Assembly (NCBI GenBank): GCA_003599885.1
Contig: QZKW01000077.1
Span: 17,474-81,473, forward strand
Direction: 5' to 3'
DNA from: Desulfobacteraceae bacterium
GTDB lineage: Bacteria; Desulfobacterota; Desulfobacteria; Desulfobacterales; Desulfosalsimonadaceae
Length of the DNA stretch: 64,000 bases
Shown: positions 16,374 to 24,476 of the stretch, in pieces
Layout of the letters: every line of letters begins with the position of its first letter
Numbering within the stretch: position 1 is the first letter of the stretch
Notes under the pieces: generated by a model
Told to the model about the DNA's origin: nothing
The model's input: the letters and a program-made list of their open reading frames with translations, nothing else
The model's database searches: none
Made by a program: the position numbers and the translations under genes

Positions 16374-19238
16374 ATGCAACGTGCGGATGATTTTCAACGG
16401 ATCAAAGAAAACATCGATATAAAACAGGAAATCGAACGAAGAACCGGCCAGACAACCAAACCAGACGGCAAGGGTCATGCCCTGCCCGAATGCCCGTTTT
16501 GCGGCGGCCACAATTGTTTCAAGATCAGCCCCACAGAGCATTTGTTTAACTGTTTCCAGTGTTCCGCGGGGGGAAGCGTCATCGATTTTGTTATGAAATT
16601 TGCGCCATGTTCAGAGCGGGAGGCCATTTTGGACTTGGCCGGAGTCCATGGGATTGAAATTAACGCCGGGGGCCCGGGCGGCGGCGATGCCCGGCGGGAC
16701 CATGGGAGAGATGCGATATTCGAGACAGCGGCGGAATATTACCACCGGGTTTTAATGGCTACCAGAACGGCGCTTTCATATCAAAACAAGGCCCGGCAAC
16801 ATGATAGCCTGACCCTGGCAAAATTCCATGTTGGCTACGCGGACGGCAACCTTCACGGCCATTTAATCAAACAGGGTTTCACTGAGGATCAGATTATTGC
16901 ATCCGGGCTTGTCAAGAGTTATGCAGCCGCGGTTAAAGACGTTTTTTGGCCTGGGCAATACATTTACCCGCATGTCGGAAAATCCGGCAAGATCGGAGAT
17001 TTCACCACAAAAGAACCGAATAGCAAAAACAATCCCAGACTTCGCAGTGAATACAAAGACCCGGATTGCCTTTTTTTTAATATGCCCGCCTTCAATTCGG
17101 ATACGGTCATTCTTGTGGAAGGGCAAAACGACCTTCTTTCCGTTTTTGGCCGTGGGGAATGCCAGAATGTGGCGGCATGCTGCGGGCAGCTTTCAAAGGG
17201 CCAGATCGATTTCATCAAACAGTGGGCTTCCAGACGCCCGGGCAAAACAATTTTTTTGTGTTTTGACAATGACAAGCAAGGGAACGGTTACCGGGAAAAA
17301 ATCGAGAATGAGCTTTCCGAGCAATGCCTTTCCGATAAAATCATTTCCATTAACCGGAAATTTGCAAACCAGGAGCGGGACACTATCGAGGCCGATCAGC
17401 GGGAAGAAGAATCGGAACCGTCGGTATCCATACCACTGGCTAAAACCGTAAGATTGAAAGCGATTCGGTTTGATGAAAAATATAAAGATATTGATGAATT
17501 CCTAAAGCAGACGGACAAACCGGCGGAAGCCATGCGGTCTTTGATGGAAAACGCCGATGTTTTTCTGGCCCCCCTTAAGCGCCTGCTTTCGATGTATCGG
17601 GGCTGGTGTCACATGCTGGATATAAAGGCCGGATCGAATGAAATCGGGGAAATCATCTTCGATTATTTCCAGACCAAAGGCCAGTATTTTGTTGATGGGG
17701 ATAAAAGCTTCCTGTTTTTCAGAAGCAAAATCTATGAAATCGGCAATAACATGCCTTTTAAATCAATGCTTTATGAGCTTGCCGGGATTAATTACGCCAA
17801 TTCGTCAACCAGGCAGATTTTTGAGGTTTTGCAGGCCAAAGCGTATGAATATGGGCGTCATACACAGGTGCCCGGCTGGATCCATACGGACCTGGAAAAC
17901 AAGACCATATATTTCAACCTGAACAACGATAAAAACGAGATATTAAGGATTTCCCCGGGGAATATCGAGATCATTCTGAACGGCACTAACACCGAAAAAA
18001 TCTTGCTGAACAGCTCCCCCAAAATGCGGCCCCTGCAATATCTTCAGGACGTGGATATTCAGGAGGCCATGAACGAATTTAACCGGCTTTTTATGAAAAA
18101 TCTGGCCTGCAATGCTTCCGACAAGTTTTTTATCGCCGTCGTGGTGATGAATACCATTCTTATTCAATACACCAAGGCACGCGGGATCACCAAATTTTCG
18201 GGAACGCATGCCAGCGGCAAAACCGGCGGGGCGGCGCTTATCACTACATTGGTATATGGTCAGGATTATGTGACCATCGGCAGCCCGGCGGCGGATTTTT
18301 CCGAAGCAACCCGGAGCCCTATAACGATCCAGGATAACCTTGAATCCGATACCATGAGCAAGACGCAGCGTGATTTTTTGCTTGTGGCGGCAACCGGAAT
18401 CACAAAGCAGAAACGGAAATCCGGCACCGACAGCGAAAACGTTTATGAACGAGTTCAAACACAGGTCATTGTCACAGCCATAGAGCCTTTTTCAGAAGGT
18501 GAACTGATTTCCAGGACCAATGATATCTTTTTTGGCGAAAAATATTTTGATTCGGATTTTGTGGAGGCCACGGAAATAGAATCGAAACTCGTTTCGGCAA
18601 GGGACCGGATATGGTCCGCAATTTTCAAGCTTATCGCCTATGACGTGTTGCCTGGGTTTGCCGAAAAACGAAAATCCGCTTTAAATCTGCTCAAGGATAA
18701 ATACGCGGGCCATTCCAAATCCAGACTTAACGAACTGTATTCATGCCTGTTTATTCTATGCGGCGAGCTATTGAAATATGTCCCCCATCCTGAACATTCC
18801 GCCGGCAGATTACCTGACTTAACAGCCCCCCATCTTGTCCTGAATGACTGGATAGAACAACAGGATCGGATAGACCGGGCCACGGCCGGCGAGACAAACC
18901 CGATATTGTACCGGCTGGAACTTCTTTTGAGGGAATATATCAGAAACCCTGAAGCATTCCGCCAAACCTACCTGTTTGAATGCACGCATAACTTGGGCGG
19001 GGTGGATGAAATCATTGAAGTCAGGTTCATCTTATCCACCAGCGAGCTTTATTCGGCTTTTGAAATTCTTGCCAAGAACCGGGGCGGGCAATGCCCATAT
19101 AGGAACGTCCGGCAGCTTGGGGCACGGTTAAACGACAGCATGAAGGTATTGGAGGCCGCAAGATGGCGATTCCAGCCCAGAATAAAAACCGTGCGGGGAG
19201 AGCCCAAACACGTGTTTATGAAAACCTTTGATGATTGA
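16374..19238 (+). CDS. Primase-helicase replication protein (zinc finger, Toprim, P-loop, C-terminal wHTH-like)
   Basis: 954 aa. The CHC2-type zinc finger has Cys at about 40, 43, 60 and 63 (ECPFCGGHNCFKI, FNCFQCSAGGSVIDF). A Toprim primase core follows (VILVEGQNDLLSV, then IFLCFDNDKQGNGY, about 245-305). A helicase-like P-loop FSGTHASGKTGG (about 606) with acidic TIQDNLESD (about 651) suggests an SF3/DUF927-like ATPase. The last ~110 residues match the end of the ORF6N protein. Like P4 alpha, it combines primase, helicase and probably origin recognition in one chain. It is the element's replication initiator by inference. Confidence 0.85.
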   Translation: MQRADDFQRIKENIDIKQEIERRTGQTTKPDGKGHALPECPFCGGHNCFKISPTEHLFNCFQCSAGGSVIDFVMKFAPCSEREAILDLAGVHGIEINAGGPGGGDARRDHGRDAIFETAAEYYHRVLMATRTALSYQNKARQHDSLTLAKFHVGYADGNLHGHLIKQGFTEDQIIASGLVKSYAAAVKDVFWPGQYIYPHVGKSGKIGDFTTKEPNSKNNPRLRSEYKDPDCLFFNMPAFNSDTVILVEGQNDLLSVFGRGECQNVAACCGQLSKGQIDFIKQWASRRPGKTIFLCFDNDKQGNGYREKIENELSEQCLSDKIISINRKFANQERDTIEADQREEESEPSVSIPLAKTVRLKAIRFDEKYKDIDEFLKQTDKPAEAMRSLMENADVFLAPLKRLLSMYRGWCHMLDIKAGSNEIGEIIFDYFQTKGQYFVDGDKSFLFFRSKIYEIGNNMPFKSMLYELAGINYANSSTRQIFEVLQAKAYEYGRHTQVPGWIHTDLENKTIYFNLNNDKNEILRISPGNIEIILNGTNTEKILLNSSPKMRPLQYLQDVDIQEAMNEFNRLFMKNLACNASDKFFIAVVVMNTILIQYTKARGITKFSGTHASGKTGGAALITTLVYGQDYVTIGSPAADFSEATRSPITIQDNLESDTMSKTQRDFLLVAATGITKQKRKSGTDSENVYERVQTQVIVTAIEPFSEGELISRTNDIFFGEKYFDSDFVEATEIESKLVSARDRIWSAIFKLIAYDVLPGFAEKRKSALNLLKDKYAGHSKSRLNELYSCLFILCGELLKYVPHPEHSAGRLPDLTAPHLVLNDWIEQQDRIDRATAGETNPILYRLELLLREYIRNPEAFRQTYLFECTHNLGGVDEIIEVRFILSTSELYSAFEILAKNRGGQCPYRNVRQLGARLNDSMKVLEAARWRFQPRIKTVRGEPKHVFMKTFDD

Positions 19239-19271
19239 TCGAACAATTCATAAACCCAAGAGGGAAGCATT

Positions 19272-19709
19272 ATGAAAAAACCGATTCTGATATTTGAGCC
19301 GATAACGGGAAACCAAATATGGAAAATTCGAGAGGCTGCACGGTCTCAAAACATGACGGATGAAAAGAAAATGGAAATGGTTTCCGGGTTAATCGGGATT
19401 CCGGACATAACGGCATTAAGCAAGCAGGAAGCATCATTCATCATTGACCGAATTCAAGGCACGGCAACAAGCGACAGGCCCTATCTACCAAAAACAAGCA
19501 ATCAAATGAATGATGAGGCGTCGACACTTCCGACTTCCGGGCAAATCTATCTTATCCGTAATACCGTCAAAGACCTTGGATGGAGCGTTGAACGCTTCAA
19601 AACGTGGTTGTTTGATCACACCGGCCAGCCGTCCATTTGCGACATAAACCGGGCCGATGCGAAAAAGCTTTGCTATCTGGCGATAGAGTTATTGAAACAG
19701 CGAAATTAA
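19272..19709 (+). CDS. Small protein with two GemA-like helical repeats
   Basis: 145 aa. Two related ~50-residue units are seen: NQIWKIREAARSQNMTDEKKMEMVSGLIGIPDITALSKQEASFIIDRI (about 15-63) and GQIYLIRNTVKDLGWSVERFKTWLFDHTGQPSICDINRADAKKLCYLAIEL (about 91-141). The pattern QI..IR......G....R...WL....G......L....A..LI..L is that of the short domain found in phage GemA (DUF1018) and at the end of phage recombination proteins. Role unknown. Lies between primase and recombinase genes, 33 bp and 17 bp from them, so probably in one operon. Confidence 0.5.
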   Translation: MKKPILIFEPITGNQIWKIREAARSQNMTDEKKMEMVSGLIGIPDITALSKQEASFIIDRIQGTATSDRPYLPKTSNQMNDEASTLPTSGQIYLIRNTVKDLGWSVERFKTWLFDHTGQPSICDINRADAKKLCYLAIELLKQRN

Positions 19710-19726
19710 AGATTAAGGAATAAGTC

Positions 19727-21019
19727 ATGTCATTTCTCGAAACCGATCAGGGCCGAAAGCTTTTTGAACTTTACCTGAAAAAATTCAAGGGCAAATCCAG
19801 TCAAAAAGTTTACCGTTCGGAAATCACGCAATTCTTTGATTTTTACCGGGGAGACCTGGCCGGCATTCATGACAAAGCATTCATCCAATATCGAAACCAC
19901 CTGGGGCAGAACGTGAAAGCCGCCACGATGAAGCGGAAATTTTCCATCCTGAACCAGTTTTTCAAATTCTTGGAGACAGGAATCAAGGGTTTCAGGTCTC
20001 CGATAGGGCAGACGTACGGGGATATGAAGACATTCCAGGCGGCGGATTATTTGGATTCAGACGCATTCCGGCGGCAAATGGGCGGGTGGATCGATACGCT
20101 TGTATGCGATTCAACAAAAAAGACATACGCCGGCCACGTCCGGCTTTTTTTTAAATGGGCCGGGAAAGAGCCCAAAGACTTGGCCCATGATGATTTCGTC
20201 CGGTATCGGGATCACCTGTTGATTGAAAACAGGCGGAAGCCTTCCACCGTTTGGAACAAGTTCGTTGCGGTCAACGGTTTCCTTAAGTACCTGGCAGGAA
20301 AAAGCCGAAAATTTAAAAACCCCATGGTATTCCGCGCCATGTCTTTGGTCCCCCCGAAAAAGGATAAGGGATATTACACGGTCATGACATTGAAAGAGGC
20401 CCAAAAATTATTACGGCAGCCGGATCAGCGGACCCTGATCGGAAAACGGGATCATGCCGTTCTTCGTATGATGCTTACTTATGGACTGAGGGTAAACGAA
20501 GTTTGCAAGCTTCGCTTTCAGGATCTTGAGCGAGAACGGGTGAAAGGGCAACAAAAGCTATGGGTGCGTGACAGAAAGGGCCATATCGGGCGGCGGGCTG
20601 ATACGGATATCATCTTAAGCGGGAAAGCCCTTGAGGCGTTCGATGGCTGGGTGAATGCCTGCGGCATACGGTTTGAACCGGACACACCATTATTTGTGGG
20701 GTTTATCTGGGATGTTTCCGCCGGCGGCCTGGAAATCAATTACAGCCGGTTAAGGGATAAAAAACCGTTGACCGTGAAAACCATAGAAAACATGGTTGGC
20801 AAGTATGTCGCCGCCGCCGGGATTGATAACGGGGACCGGGTTATCAGCCCCCATGCCCTGAGACACACGGCACTTACCCTGTTGGCAAAAGAAGGGATAG
20901 AACTCATTGACCTGAAGTTTATTGCCGGGCACCAGGATGTCAGCACCACCATGATTTATTTGCACAGCGTTCAGAGTTATAATGATCACGTAGGGCTCCA
21001 CAGTCCAATAAATATTTGA
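19727..21019 (+). CDS. Tyrosine recombinase with two N-terminal core-binding domains
   Basis: 430 aa, longer than XerC/D (~300). The catalytic domain has the first Arg in TYGLRVNEVCKL (about 253), HALRHTAL (about 375), GHQDVSTT and the nucleophile Tyr in MIYLHS (about 410). The N-terminal half seems to hold two SAM-like core-binding domains in tandem (about 5-95 YRSEITQFFDFYRGDLAGI; about 115-205 YAGHVRLFFKWAGKEPKDL). It lies at the end of the primase operon, far from the att sites, so it is more likely a resolvase/dimer-resolution enzyme than the integrase; this is inference. Confidence 0.88.
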   Translation: MSFLETDQGRKLFELYLKKFKGKSSQKVYRSEITQFFDFYRGDLAGIHDKAFIQYRNHLGQNVKAATMKRKFSILNQFFKFLETGIKGFRSPIGQTYGDMKTFQAADYLDSDAFRRQMGGWIDTLVCDSTKKTYAGHVRLFFKWAGKEPKDLAHDDFVRYRDHLLIENRRKPSTVWNKFVAVNGFLKYLAGKSRKFKNPMVFRAMSLVPPKKDKGYYTVMTLKEAQKLLRQPDQRTLIGKRDHAVLRMMLTYGLRVNEVCKLRFQDLERERVKGQQKLWVRDRKGHIGRRADTDIILSGKALEAFDGWVNACGIRFEPDTPLFVGFIWDVSAGGLEINYSRLRDKKPLTVKTIENMVGKYVAAAGIDNGDRVISPHALRHTALTLLAKEGIELIDLKFIAGHQDVSTTMIYLHSVQSYNDHVGLHSPINI

Positions 21020-21603
21020 TTTTAATCAATAAAATCTTAAAAGTTTTAAAAAGCGGCTAATAAGTTTTTACCTTTTCCTTAAACCCTTTACCGGCGCGAG
21101 TTCACGATGACTTACGCCCCGGACTTTGCAAAATATAGAATTATCCGAACACAGACAGATGAAAAATTGATATAACATATTGAATTTATAATATATATTG
21201 TCAAATTTGCCGTAAAAACGAATTTGAGTTTTCAAGTAAAAAACCGCGCTCAAAGCCGCTTCATTTTAAGATAAAAATATAATATTTACAGATACTTATA
21301 ATGGCAATCGGTAAAATAAGAAGTAAAAACATCCCAAAGTTTTTACATGCAATATTTTCTCATGCAGGGCCGGACATGTTTTTTTCATACATGCGGCTTA
21401 AAAATCGGCTTGCAGATCATGATTATTTCATAGGGGGGTGAAACAATTAACATGCTGAAATTATAAAACGTAAGATTAACAATGCCTTACAATTGCTTGT
21501 CAAAACAATCTTGACAGCCTCAAAATTGTAGAGGGAATTTCAACATACCCGTATCCGGTTAAAGAATGATTCAAAGCGGGTTTAAAACAAACAGGAGGCA
21601 AAA
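21020..21603. other. Gene-free AT-rich stretch between recombinase and next gene
   Basis: No gene is supported in these 584 bases. The left part is AT-rich without clear repeats. The right part holds a nested palindrome at 21488-21530 and a purine-rich ribosome binding site (AACAGGAGGC) ahead of the ATG at 21604. It may contain a recombination site for one of the recombinases. Confidence 0.45.
21488..21530. promoter_or_regulatory. Nested palindrome, possible operator or resolution site
   Basis: TGTCAA (21498-21503) and TTGACA (21511-21516) form an inverted pair, enclosed by tacaatt (21488-21494) and aattgta (21524-21530) with nearly the same centre. The TTGACA can also serve as a -35 box. 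It lies ~75 bp ahead of the gene at 21604. Confidence 0.5.
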
Positions 21604-22083
21604 ATGGCACGAACCACAACATTGAAACGGACCCAGATTCAGGGGAAAAAATACGACCTACCAGGCGAAGACGTAGAACTTGAAAAGCTTATCCAGAAAG
21701 GCATTATCCTGGATGCCAAAATCAGGCAGCTCAACAAACAATTGGAAAAAATCAATGATCAGGTCATAACGATTGCAAAAAGCCGGAGAGATGGCAGCAC
21801 AACTGTTAATTTAAAGGCTGTTTCCGGTGCGTTTGTGGTGACATTCAGGGAAACCTACGAAGCCTCACAAAACGTTGAAGAAATCCGGCAAGACTTGGGC
21901 TCCCTCTTTGAGCGGTTTTTTCAGAAAAAAATCAGTTTCAAAACCACAAAAGATTTAAAAATATTTCTGGAAGGTGAACATGCCCATGGCCTGAATGATC
22001 CTGAACCGATCAAAACACTGATAAGCGCTTATATCCAGAAGAAAGAAACAAAACCCAACGTCAAGTTGGTGCCGGCGGAATAA
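21604..22083 (+). CDS. Hypothetical phage-type protein with N-terminal coiled coil
   Basis: 159 aa. GGAGG lies 5-6 bases before the start. The N-terminal third is a predicted coiled coil (VELEKLIQKGIILDAKIRQLNKQLEKINDQV, about 24-55), then a beta-rich and helical segment (TVNLKAVSGAFVVTFRETYE, LFERFFQKKISFKTTKDLKIFL). The coiled coil followed by a beta-alpha domain is reminiscent of Gam-like host-nuclease inhibitors, but key residues could not be matched and no function is claimed. Confidence 0.6.
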   Translation: MARTTTLKRTQIQGKKYDLPGEDVELEKLIQKGIILDAKIRQLNKQLEKINDQVITIAKSRRDGSTTVNLKAVSGAFVVTFRETYEASQNVEEIRQDLGSLFERFFQKKISFKTTKDLKIFLEGEHAHGLNDPEPIKTLISAYIQKKETKPNVKLVPAE

Positions 22084-22227
22084 CCCCATTAATTTATAAA
22101 ATTAAAACGATCATTAAAACAAAATGATAATATAAAATGAATACGGTTGACTTTCTTTTTATATTTTCATAAATTATAGGCCATAATTTGACCTATTCAT
22201 TTTATGATCTTAAAAAAAGGGGGAAAG

Positions 22228-22887
22228 ATGAAAAAAATTGACACCAGAACACAGCCTAAAACAGTTGCCTATCTTCGAGTATCCACCATTGATCAGAATA
22301 CGGAAAAAAATAAGGCTGAAATCCTTTCACTTGCAAATGAAAAAGATTTTGGAAAAGTTGAATTTGTTGAAGAAAAAATATCCGGATCCAAATCATGGAA
22401 GGAACGGAAGATAAAATCGATCATTGATGACCTTTCCACCGGGGACCGTTTGATAATTCCGGAAATGTCCCGGCTGGGCCGCTCCATGCTTGAAATTATG
22501 GAAATCCTTGCCGTAGCCAAAGAAAAAGAAATTTCAGTTTATGCAGTTAAAGGAAACTGGGAGCTTAACGGATCAATCCAATCAAAAGTAATGGCAATGG
22601 CCTTTTCCATTGCAGCGGAAATTGAGCGGGATTTAATTTCATCCAGGACAAAGGAAGCATTGACGGCCCGGAAAGCCGCCGGCGTGAAGCTTGGACGCCC
22701 AAAAGGGGCGGGCCGATCAAAACTTGACAAATTCAGGCTGGAAATTGAGGCACTTTTAAAAAGCGGATCATCAAAAACGTTTATTGCCAAACGGTATGGA
22801 ACCACTCTTCCGAATTTCTACAATTGGATGGAAAAAAATGAAATCCATATAGAACCGGACATAACCCGACCGGACACCACAGCATAA
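22228..22887 (+). CDS. Serine recombinase (resolvase/invertase family)
   Basis: 219 aa from the ATG at 22228, preceded by AGGGGGAAAG; an upstream in-frame ATG at 22204 lacks a ribosome binding site. The resolvase domain has the catalytic Ser in YLRVSTIDQN (about 16-20), PEMSRLGRSMLEIMEIL and ERDLISSRTKEAL with the E helix, and the C-terminal helix-turn-helix SKTFIAKRYGTTLPNFYNWM. It probably inverts or resolves DNA, for example resolving element dimers. No paired recombination sites were identified, so its target is open. Confidence 0.92.
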   Translation: MKKIDTRTQPKTVAYLRVSTIDQNTEKNKAEILSLANEKDFGKVEFVEEKISGSKSWKERKIKSIIDDLSTGDRLIIPEMSRLGRSMLEIMEILAVAKEKEISVYAVKGNWELNGSIQSKVMAMAFSIAAEIERDLISSRTKEALTARKAAGVKLGRPKGAGRSKLDKFRLEIEALLKSGSSKTFIAKRYGTTLPNFYNWMEKNEIHIEPDITRPDTTA

Positions 22888-23128
22888 AGGCGAAAAATGG
22901 ACAAATCCGCCCGCCTGGACAGCCGTTTTTCCGCCTCCATATATTTTGTATCATCTTTGCGGCAAAATCATAAAAAGCACCCTTCTATGATCAAATAATG
23001 GCTTCATGAGAGGCCCAGAATCAAGAGATTTCAATAAGGGCAATGCAAAACCATGCCTCAAATTATAACGAAGTGGCGGTTCTTATGGGATCAAGAGCCC
23101 TGGAAAGAATAAAATTGAGGGGTATGTC
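22888..23128. other. Gap between serine recombinase and integrase
   Basis: No gene was found. A ribosome binding site (TTGAGGGG) lies directly before the integrase ATG; no strong promoter or repeat was recognised. Confidence 0.4.
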
Positions 23129-24202
23129 ATGGCGAAGGTAGCAAAACGACGGGGCCGGTATGTTCTGGATTATTATGACCATCAGAATAAGCGTAAATGG
23201 GAAACCCTACCGGCGGGAACCACCTTAAAAAAGGCAAAGGACCGGCTGCGAGAAATCGAAGACCAGCTTTCACGGGGTAATTATATCCCATCAAAGAAGA
23301 TGCCAACGTTTAAAGAAGTGGCCACGGAATGGCTTGAACACAAAAAAACGAATTTACGGGCGTCAACGTGGTCAGTTTATGAAGGGCATACCCGCAATCA
23401 TTTTGATGAATTTTTGGATTTAAAAATCAATCGGATTGATACGGCGATGATTGAAAAATATATTCGGGGTAAGCAAGGCGGGGGAGTCCATCTTCTGACA
23501 TTGAGAAAGATTTTGGTTTCTCTGGGGCAGATCATGGCTTATGCCGTCCGGCACCGGTACATTGATCATAATCCGTTAAGAGATGCGGAACGGCCAAGAA
23601 ACCAGGGCGATGAGAAAAAAGAGATTATCAATATTCTCTCCCCGGATGAAATCAAGGCTTTCCTGGATGCCGTCAAGGGCCAGAAATACCGGACGTTTTT
23701 TAAGCTGGCAATCATGAGCGGGGCAAGGGAAGGGGAGCTGATAGGGTTGAAATGGTCAGACGTGGACTGGCAAAACAATCAGATTCATATTCAGCGGACA
23801 TTCAACAATCAAACAATGTACGATGTAAAAACCAGGAGTTCAAACAGGCGGATTGATTTTGGTCCGTCCATGATGGCGGACTTGAAGCGATGGAAAATAG
23901 CCTGCCCTCCGAATACTCTGAATTTGATTTTTCCGAATGCCGCCGGGCAGCCAATGAACCACAGCAACATGACGGCAAGACACTTTTTCCCGGCGCTGAA
24001 ACGGGCCGGGGTGAAAAGAATCCGGTTTCATGACCTCCGACACACAAAAGTAAGTCTGATGCTGGATCAGGGGGAAAATATCAAATATATCCAATCACAG
24101 ATGGGGCATTCATCCCCTACCGTAACCTTAAATGTTTACTCACACCTTATGAAACCGGTCAATTCTGAAGCTGCGGAACGCTTTGAAAAAATCATTTTCT
24201 AA
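23129..24202 (+). CDS. int: Tyrosine integrase of the element
   Basis: 357 aa, typical phage integrase. An N-terminal AP2-like arm-binding domain (RGRYVLDYYDHQNKRKWETLPAGTTLKKAKDRL) is followed by a SAM-like core-binding domain (TFKEVATEWLEHKKTNLRASTWSVYEGH) and the catalytic domain with Arg in MSGAREGELIGLKW (about 198), HDLRHTKVSLML (about 300), GHSSPTVTLNVYSHL with the nucleophile Tyr near 336. It lies 154 bp from the tRNA-Val gene and next to one of the arm-type repeats. It should catalyse integration between the element and the anticodon-loop/3' half of tRNA-Val. Confidence 0.95.
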   Translation: MAKVAKRRGRYVLDYYDHQNKRKWETLPAGTTLKKAKDRLREIEDQLSRGNYIPSKKMPTFKEVATEWLEHKKTNLRASTWSVYEGHTRNHFDEFLDLKINRIDTAMIEKYIRGKQGGGVHLLTLRKILVSLGQIMAYAVRHRYIDHNPLRDAERPRNQGDEKKEIINILSPDEIKAFLDAVKGQKYRTFFKLAIMSGAREGELIGLKWSDVDWQNNQIHIQRTFNNQTMYDVKTRSSNRRIDFGPSMMADLKRWKIACPPNTLNLIFPNAAGQPMNHSNMTARHFFPALKRAGVKRIRFHDLRHTKVSLMLDQGENIKYIQSQMGHSSPTVTLNVYSHLMKPVNSEAAERFEKIIF

Positions 24203-24206
24203 GGGT

Positions 24207-24226
24207 TGGTAGCAAAATGGTAGCAG
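24207..24226. repeat. Right arm-type integrase binding site
   Basis: tggtagcaaaatggtagcag begins five bases after the integrase stop. It matches 18 of 20 positions of the site at 10301-10320. Confidence 0.7.
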
Positions 24227-24308
24227 GTGACAAAAAAATGAATTTCTATATCGATGTTAAGTCTTTAAAATAAAGATATCAGATCGGCATATGCAGATAA
24301 AATACCAT

Positions 24309-24345
24309 AAAAAAAGGGCTTGCAAGTTTGATTCACTGCAAGCCC
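24309..24345 (-). terminator. Terminator of tRNA-Val carried by the element
   Basis: tgcaagccc (24337-24345) and gggcttgca (24316-24324) form a 9-bp stem; on the minus strand seven T's follow (24309-24315). It replaces the original tRNA terminator that was moved to 10096-10129 by integration. Confidence 0.75.
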
Positions 24346-24355
24346 CTGTCATTTC

Positions 24356-24430
24356 TGGTAGGCGGTATTGGATTTGAACCAACGACTTCTACCGTGTGAA
24401 GGTAGCACTCTCCCGCTGAGTTAACCGCCC
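24356..24430 (-). tRNA. tRNA-Val (anticodon CAC)
   Basis: 75 nt including an encoded CCA. The acceptor stem is GGGCGGT with ACCGCCT (first pair G-U), the D arm is AACTCAGCGGGAGAG, and the anticodon stem CTACC/GGTAG encloses TTCACAC, giving anticodon CAC (Val, GUG codons). The T arm is GTTGG-TTCAAAT-CCAAT. It is the integration target of the element, whose 3' half copy restores the gene. It lies downstream (on the minus strand) of scpB. Confidence 0.95.
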
Positions 24431-24476
24431 GTTGATTTGGCAATATTTATTTTTTATGGCCCGTATGTCAAGCATT

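Larger units (their letters stand above)
10138..24430. mobile_element. tRNA-Val-integrated replicating element (P4-like satellite or integrative replicon)
   Basis: Boundaries are the tRNA 3' fragment at 10138-10182 and the intact tRNA-Val at 24356-24430. The tyrosine integrase gene lies 150 bp from the tRNA end, and matching arm-type repeats lie near both ends. Contents: a HigBA-like pair, iterons, AlpA-like, XRE, MerR-like and ORF6N regulators, primase-helicase, two further recombinases and several unknown small genes. No head, tail, terminase, relaxase or secretion genes are visible, so it would need a helper to move between cells. Clear metabolic or defence cargo was not recognised. Confidence 0.88.

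Noticed and set aside
16897..17451. Second gene (184 codons) inside the primase gene on the same strand
   Set aside because: It is a shifted frame fully within the long primase frame, whose motifs continue through this stretch.
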